64,000 nt of DNA from Novosphingobium sp. PhB165. Lineage in GTDB: Bacteria; Pseudomonadota; Alphaproteobacteria; Sphingomonadales; Sphingomonadaceae. A program made the position numbers and the translations under genes. Below are positions 60,381 through 64,000 of this stretch, piece after piece. A model generated the notes under the pieces. That model was given only the letters and a program-made list of their open reading frames with translations, did no database searches and was not told the DNA's origin. The stretch covers positions 124,001 through 188,000 of the forward strand of contig NZ_SLVB01000003.1 of assembly GCF_004341845.1 (NCBI RefSeq). Direction: 5' to 3'. How positions within the stretch are numbered: position 1 is the first letter of the stretch; each line of letters starts with the position of its first letter.

Positions 60381-61142
60381 ATGGTCGATTCGTCGCGTAT
60401 CTACACCGCCGCCCTCGTCGTCATCGGTGACGAGATTCTCTCCGGTCGCACACACGACAGGAACATCGCGCAAGTGGCCACCTGGCTGCAGGTGCAGGGC
60501 ATCCGCCTCAAGGAAGTGCGCGTGGTGGCGGACGATACCGCCGCCATCGTCGAGGCCGTGAACCTGCTGCGCGCTCGTAACGACTATCTGTTCACCACCG
60601 GCGGCATCGGCCCGACGCACGACGACATCACCGTGGACGCCATTGCTGAAGCACTCGGCGTGCCGGTGATCGTCCATCCCGAGGCGCGGGCGATTCTCGA
60701 AACCTATTACGAGACGCGCGGCAGCCTCACCGAAGCCCGCCTGCGCATGGCCCGCACGCCCGAAGGCGCCAGCCTGATCCCCAACCGCTACACCGGCGCG
60801 CCGGGCATCCGGTACGAGAACGTCTTCATCATGGCGGGCGTGCCCAGCATCACTGCGGGCATGCTCGATGCCCTGACCGGCACTCTGGAAGGCGGCGCGC
60901 CGCTGCTGTCGGAAACGATCGGCTGCTGGGTGGGCGAAAGCGAAGTGGCCGACTTGCTGCGCGAGACCGAGAAGGCGTTCGAAAGCTGCCAGATCGGCTC
61001 CTACCCGTTCTGGGGTGAAGGCCGCACCGGCGCCAATTTCGTGATCCGATCGGTCAATGCCGAAGAGCTGGCGGCCTGCGCCCATGCCCTGATCGACGGC
61101 CTGACCGCGCTCGGCAAGGCGGCAGTCCCGGGTGGGATCTAA
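60381..61142 (+). CDS. Molybdopterin-binding (CinA N-terminal type) protein
   Basis: Cytoplasmic protein of 253 aa with the MoaB/Mog/CinA-N fold: VVIGDEILSGRTHDRN near the start and LFTTGGIGPTHDDIT (about 73-87), the pterin-phosphate site. It corresponds to the N-terminal domain of CinA only; the C-terminal nicotinamide-nucleotide amidase domain is absent. In full CinA this domain has ADP-ribose pyrophosphatase activity; for the stand-alone form a pyrophosphatase or pterin-related role is possible. It overlaps the next gene by 11 nt. Confidence 0.87.
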   Translation: MVDSSRIYTAALVVIGDEILSGRTHDRNIAQVATWLQVQGIRLKEVRVVADDTAAIVEAVNLLRARNDYLFTTGGIGPTHDDITVDAIAEALGVPVIVHPEARAILETYYETRGSLTEARLRMARTPEGASLIPNRYTGAPGIRYENVFIMAGVPSITAGMLDALTGTLEGGAPLLSETIGCWVGESEVADLLRETEKAFESCQIGSYPFWGEGRTGANFVIRSVNAEELAACAHALIDGLTALGKAAVPGGI

Positions 61143-61671
61143 GCTTATTCCGCTGGCGTCGATCTTCCTTGCCGGTTCGGCCCCGCAACAGGCCGAGTTC
61201 GAGCAACTGCTTGCCCGTAACGACAGCGCCACCGCCGCGCTGGGCGAATGGTGCGCCGCGCATCACAGCGCCGATGCGCCGGTCGTGACTGCACAGCCGG
61301 TGAAGGGGGAGGACTCCGCCCTTCCCTCCGACGCCCGCGCCCTATTAGAGGTCTCGGACCACGAAACGCTGGGCTATCGCCACGTCCGCCTGACCTGCGA
61401 CGGGGTGACGCTGTCCGAAGCGCACAACTGGTTCGTGCCCGCGCGCCTGACCGATGCCATGAATGCCACGCTGGCCTCCACCGACACGCCTTTCGGCAAA
61501 GTGGTCGCCCCGCTGCACTTCACGCGCGAGCGGCTTGAAGCGCGCCATGGTCGGCTTGAAGGCTGTCCGCCCGGCACGTTCCTCACGCACCGGGCGTTGC
61601 TGCGCCTCCCCGATGGGAAGCCGATCAGCCTCGTCGTCGAATGCTACCAGCGCGAGGCGCTGGAGCCATAA
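61132..61671 (+). CDS. Chorismate lyase-like (UbiC/UTRA fold) protein
   Basis: Protein of 179 aa that starts with GTG inside the end of the CinA-N gene, so the two are coupled. The middle and end (YRHVRLTCDGVTLSEAHNWFVPARLT, TPFGKVVAPL, LTHRALLRLPDGKPISLVVECYQ) resemble chorismate pyruvate-lyases: a signal-like strand, W-F/V-P-x-R-L-T, a P-x-G turn and a final R/E-containing strand. UbiC makes 4-hydroxybenzoate for ubiquinone. The similarity is by pattern, not by a diagnostic motif, so a different activity is possible. Confidence 0.5.
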   Translation: MGSKLIPLASIFLAGSAPQQAEFEQLLARNDSATAALGEWCAAHHSADAPVVTAQPVKGEDSALPSDARALLEVSDHETLGYRHVRLTCDGVTLSEAHNWFVPARLTDAMNATLASTDTPFGKVVAPLHFTRERLEARHGRLEGCPPGTFLTHRALLRLPDGKPISLVVECYQREALEP

Positions 61672-61681
61672 CCGCGTTCGA

Positions 61682-62530
61682 TCAGGCCGCGACCGTCTCG
61701 GTTCCGGCGATCGAAGTGCGGTGCATCATGCGGCCGGTCGACTTGTCGTAGGGGATCGCCCGGTGCATCGCGCCAGTATTGTCCCAGATCACGAAATCGC
61801 CCTTGGTCCACTTGTGCCGCAGCGAGAACGCCGGCTGCGCCGCCCATTCCTGCAAGCGGATCAGCATGGCGCGGCCAGCCGGGACTTCCAGGCCGACCAC
61901 GTGATCCGCGGTCGTGCCGATCACCAGCGACTTGCGGCCCGATTCGTGGGTCCAGACCAGCGGATGCTCCTTGATCAGACCGATGCCGAGCACGCGCTCA
62001 CGGTGCTTTTCCGGAATGGCATCGGCAATCGGCGAGAGGCTGGCGCGCACCGAGTGCACGGCCTTCATCCCCTCAAGCTCGCTCTTCTCCTCGTCCGACA
62101 GGCCCTCATAGGCGGCGTACGTGCTGGCGAACTCGGTCTCGCCGCCCTTGTCCGGCGCGATACGGCAGGACAGCAAGGTGGCGAACGGCGGCGGCATGTC
62201 CACGGTGATGCCGTCCATGTGCCAGAAGAACGTGCCGAGCACGTATTCCGGCTGCGGATTGATCTTCTCGTCCAGCGTGACCTGATAGACGTCCGCATCG
62301 TTTGACTGGACGTTGTTGCGCGCAGTGAGGCGCACCTTTTCACCCATCAGGTTGGTGATTTCGAGCTGCTCGGCATCGGTGAGGTTCAGCTCGGGGAAGA
62401 CCACGACGGTCCGTTCTTCCACCTTGGCGCGAATCGCCTTGGCCGCCTCAGGCGTGAAGATGTCCGCACGGTCATCCCAGACCACGCGTGAGCCGATATG
62501 TTCCTTGATGTCTTCAAAGCGGATAGCCAT
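61682..62530 (-). CDS. TauD/TfdA family 2-oxoglutarate dioxygenase
   Basis: Fe(II)/2-oxoglutarate-dependent oxygenase of 282 aa. The iron facial triad is H104 and D106 (FFWHMDG) plus H256 (GAMHRAIPY); R267 or R271 in the following GRMMHRTSIAG binds 2-oxoglutarate. Family members cleave taurine, 2,4-D, alkyl sulfates or other substrates; the substrate here is unknown. The start at 62530 is set by a strong GGGAGAGG sequence. This site is perfectly complementary to the CCTCTCCC stretch of the candidate sRNAs 4 kb away. Confidence 0.87.
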   Translation of the reverse strand: MAIRFEDIKEHIGSRVVWDDRADIFTPEAAKAIRAKVEERTVVVFPELNLTDAEQLEITNLMGEKVRLTARNNVQSNDADVYQVTLDEKINPQPEYVLGTFFWHMDGITVDMPPPFATLLSCRIAPDKGGETEFASTYAAYEGLSDEEKSELEGMKAVHSVRASLSPIADAIPEKHRERVLGIGLIKEHPLVWTHESGRKSLVIGTTADHVVGLEVPAGRAMLIRLQEWAAQPAFSLRHKWTKGDFVIWDNTGAMHRAIPYDKSTGRMMHRTSIAGTETVAA

Positions 62531-62744
62531 CTGGCCGCCTCTCCCGTATTGGTTATGCTGAACATGTGTACAGCGTGACGAGACTCCGCGCAACCGTGTA
62601 GCGACGGCAGCGCCGGGGCGACGATTTACGGCATGTCATTCAACGCTCTTCGTCGAACAGGATATGTCGCTCGTCGGGCGCAGGTGCCGCATTGTCGTAT
62701 GCTTTCTAAGAGTGGCGCCCATAAAACAGGGAGCTTCTCATCAC

Positions 62745-64000
62745 ATGCCCAGACGTGCTCTTATCCGCGTCGCGCCGGCCCTCGCGGCCATGGCTTTCGC
62801 GCTGACTTTCCCGGCAATGGCCTCCGCGCAATCGGCGCCTACCCCAACCGCACCTGCAAAAGCCGCCCCCGCCAAGCCGGCCTGGGTCGTCGCCAGCGAT
62901 GCCGAGACAATGAAGCTGATCCAGCTCGAAGCGGCCTTCACCCCCGAGTCCGCCTCGCAGATGGGCCTCCCCGAATTCGACGGCAAGATCACTGACCTTT
63001 CGCTCGATGCCGACGATCGCCTCGTCGCCGCCTATCAAGCGCGCCTGGCCGACATCAAGAGCCGGATCGCGACCGAACAGCAGCCCGAAGTGCGTCAGGA
63101 TCTTCAGATCCTTGCCGCCTACATCCAGCGCCAGATCGACGGCATCAAGACCCATGATCGCCTGCAGATGAACTGGATCGACCTGCCGCAGGCAATCGCC
63201 TCCGGCTTCGGCGACCTGCTGTCCGATCAGACCCCGCCCGAGCGCCGCGCCAAGGCCGCCGAGCGCCTGCGCCGCTATGTCGGCAGCGAGCCGGGCACCA
63301 AGCCGGCCGTCGAACTCGCCAAGGCGCAGTTCCTCACCAGCCGCGAAGGTCATCTCGGCCCCTATCGCCGCGACGTGGAGCAGGCGATCGGCAATGTCCC
63401 GACCTATATCCAGGGCATCCACGCGCTCTTCGCGAAGTACGGCATCAAGGGCGCCGATGCCGATCTTGCCAAGCTCGACAAGCAGCTGACCGACTATGCC
63501 AAGTGGGCGCAGACCACGGTCCTCCCCGCCGCCCGCGCAGATTATCGCCTGCCCGAGGAAGTCTACGCGCTGAACCTCCAGCAGGTCGGCATCGATATCG
63601 ACCCGCGCCAGCTGATCGACCGTGCCGCGCGGGGCTACTACGTCACCCGCGCGCAGATGCAGGCGCTGGCCCCGGTGGTCGCGGCCAAGTTCGGCTACAA
63701 GGCCACCGACTACCCCTCGGTGATCCGCGAGCTGAAGAAGAACGTGATCCCCGCCGATCAGGTCGAGGCGCGGTACCGCAAGGTCAATGCCGAGCTGGAG
63801 GCCATTGTCCGCCGCGAAGACATCCTCACCCTGCCGCAGACCCAGCTACGCATGCGCCTCGCCACCCCCGCCGAGGCCGCCGCCGTGGCCGCGCCGCACA
63901 TGACCGCACCACGCCTCATCGGCAATACCGGCGAGCAAGGCGAATTCATCCTCACCACCGGCAATTCGCAGAAAGCCGAGGATGCCTATGACGACTTCGG
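62745..64000 (+). CDS. Exported DUF885 family protein (partial, cut by window end)
   Basis: The gene starts at ATG 62745 and stays open to the last base of the window, so at least 418 residues are visible and the C-terminus is missing. A signal peptide (ALAAMAFALTFPAMASAQ) is followed by the DUF885 helical scaffold: DDRLVAAYQARLADIKSRI, LQMNWIDLPQAIASGFGDLLSD, and YRLPEEVYALNLQQVGIDIDPRQLIDRA. DUF885 proteins are related to zinc peptidases of the gluzincin type; the HExxH-type zinc motif of the family normally lies further C-terminal, beyond the window. A peptidase role is therefore plausible but not visible here. Confidence 0.85.
   Translation, partial: MPRRALIRVAPALAAMAFALTFPAMASAQSAPTPTAPAKAAPAKPAWVVASDAETMKLIQLEAAFTPESASQMGLPEFDGKITDLSLDADDRLVAAYQARLADIKSRIATEQQPEVRQDLQILAAYIQRQIDGIKTHDRLQMNWIDLPQAIASGFGDLLSDQTPPERRAKAAERLRRYVGSEPGTKPAVELAKAQFLTSREGHLGPYRRDVEQAIGNVPTYIQGIHALFAKYGIKGADADLAKLDKQLTDYAKWAQTTVLPAARADYRLPEEVYALNLQQVGIDIDPRQLIDRAARGYYVTRAQMQALAPVVAAKFGYKATDYPSVIRELKKNVIPADQVEARYRKVNAELEAIVRREDILTLPQTQLRMRLATPAEAAAVAAPHMTAPRLIGNTGEQGEFILTTGNSQKAEDAYDDF

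Noticed and set aside
1..64000. Mobile element, prophage or genomic island
   Set aside because: No transposase, integrase, phage structural gene, tRNA-bound direct repeat or sharp change in composition was seen. Both tRNAs are flanked by ordinary housekeeping genes.

Overview
The window is ordinary, GC-rich, densely packed chromosome from an alphaproteobacterium, most likely a sphingomonad (Novosphingobium/Sphingomonas-like). The clade is inferred from the gene set: ChpT, an alphaproteobacterial RpoH, a TauE/SafE exporter paired with a TIGR02186 protein, a TorF-type porin, a large TonB-dependent receptor and DUF3297. I see no integrase, transposase, phage module, CRISPR array or toxin-antitoxin pair.

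Layout. 0.2-6 kb: queE, a MATE exporter, a HerA-like ATPase and a TauE/SafE exporter coupled to a TIGR02186 protein. 6-9 kb: a coupled pair resembling the NfrB glycosyltransferase and NfrA outer-membrane protein. 9-13 kb: nhaA, glyoxalase I, a TorF porin, a PPP-family phosphatase, rnpB (RNase P RNA) and an AmpD-like amidase. 13.8-19.7 kb: JAMM peptidase-chpT, rluD, rpoH, a patatin, an SDR and mtgA. 20-25 kb: TonB receptor, a His-rich CDF metal exporter and a small periplasmic protein. 25-31 kb: clpX, clpP and tig on the minus strand, interrupted by a plus-strand GT-C glycosyltransferase, plus tRNA-Leu(UAG). 31-35 kb: sppA, then pyrB coupled to an inactive-looking dihydroorotase (PyrC'). 35.7-40 kb: an orphan parA operon (ParA, ribbon-helix-helix protein, TPR-SPOR lipoprotein) divergent from a second SPOR protein. 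40-49 kb: DUF418, bfd-bfr, nitronate monooxygenase, S9 peptidase, AI-2E transporter, der, CHAP protein and DUF3297. 49-58 kb: tRNA-Val(CAC), a chemoreceptor, serS, surE-nlpD-like, a K+ channel, DUF1761 and rimO. 58.8-64 kb: serine hydrolase, CinA-N protein, a UbiC-like protein, a TauD dioxygenase and a DUF885 protein cut by the window edge.

Several neighbours form working sets. ClpP/ClpX/trigger factor and RpoH handle protein quality control and heat shock. MtgA, AmpD-like, CHAP, NlpD-like and two SPOR proteins act on the cell wall. Bfd/Bfr store and release iron. PyrB/PyrC' probably form one aspartate transcarbamoylase complex.

The most interesting part is the gene-free kilobase between rimO and the serine hydrolase (57.8-58.9 kb). 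It holds three diverged copies of a roughly 120-bp unit. Each has a promoter-like pair with an exact 17-nt spacer, a short hairpin, a C-rich anti-Shine-Dalgarno stretch (CCTCTCCC) and a strong Rho-independent terminator whose stem shows a compensatory change in copy 3. I read it as a tandem family of about 65-nt small regulatory RNAs, comparable in design to the C-rich sRNAs of other alphaproteobacteria (AbcR/alpha-r15, CcsR), but I do not recognise it as a named family.
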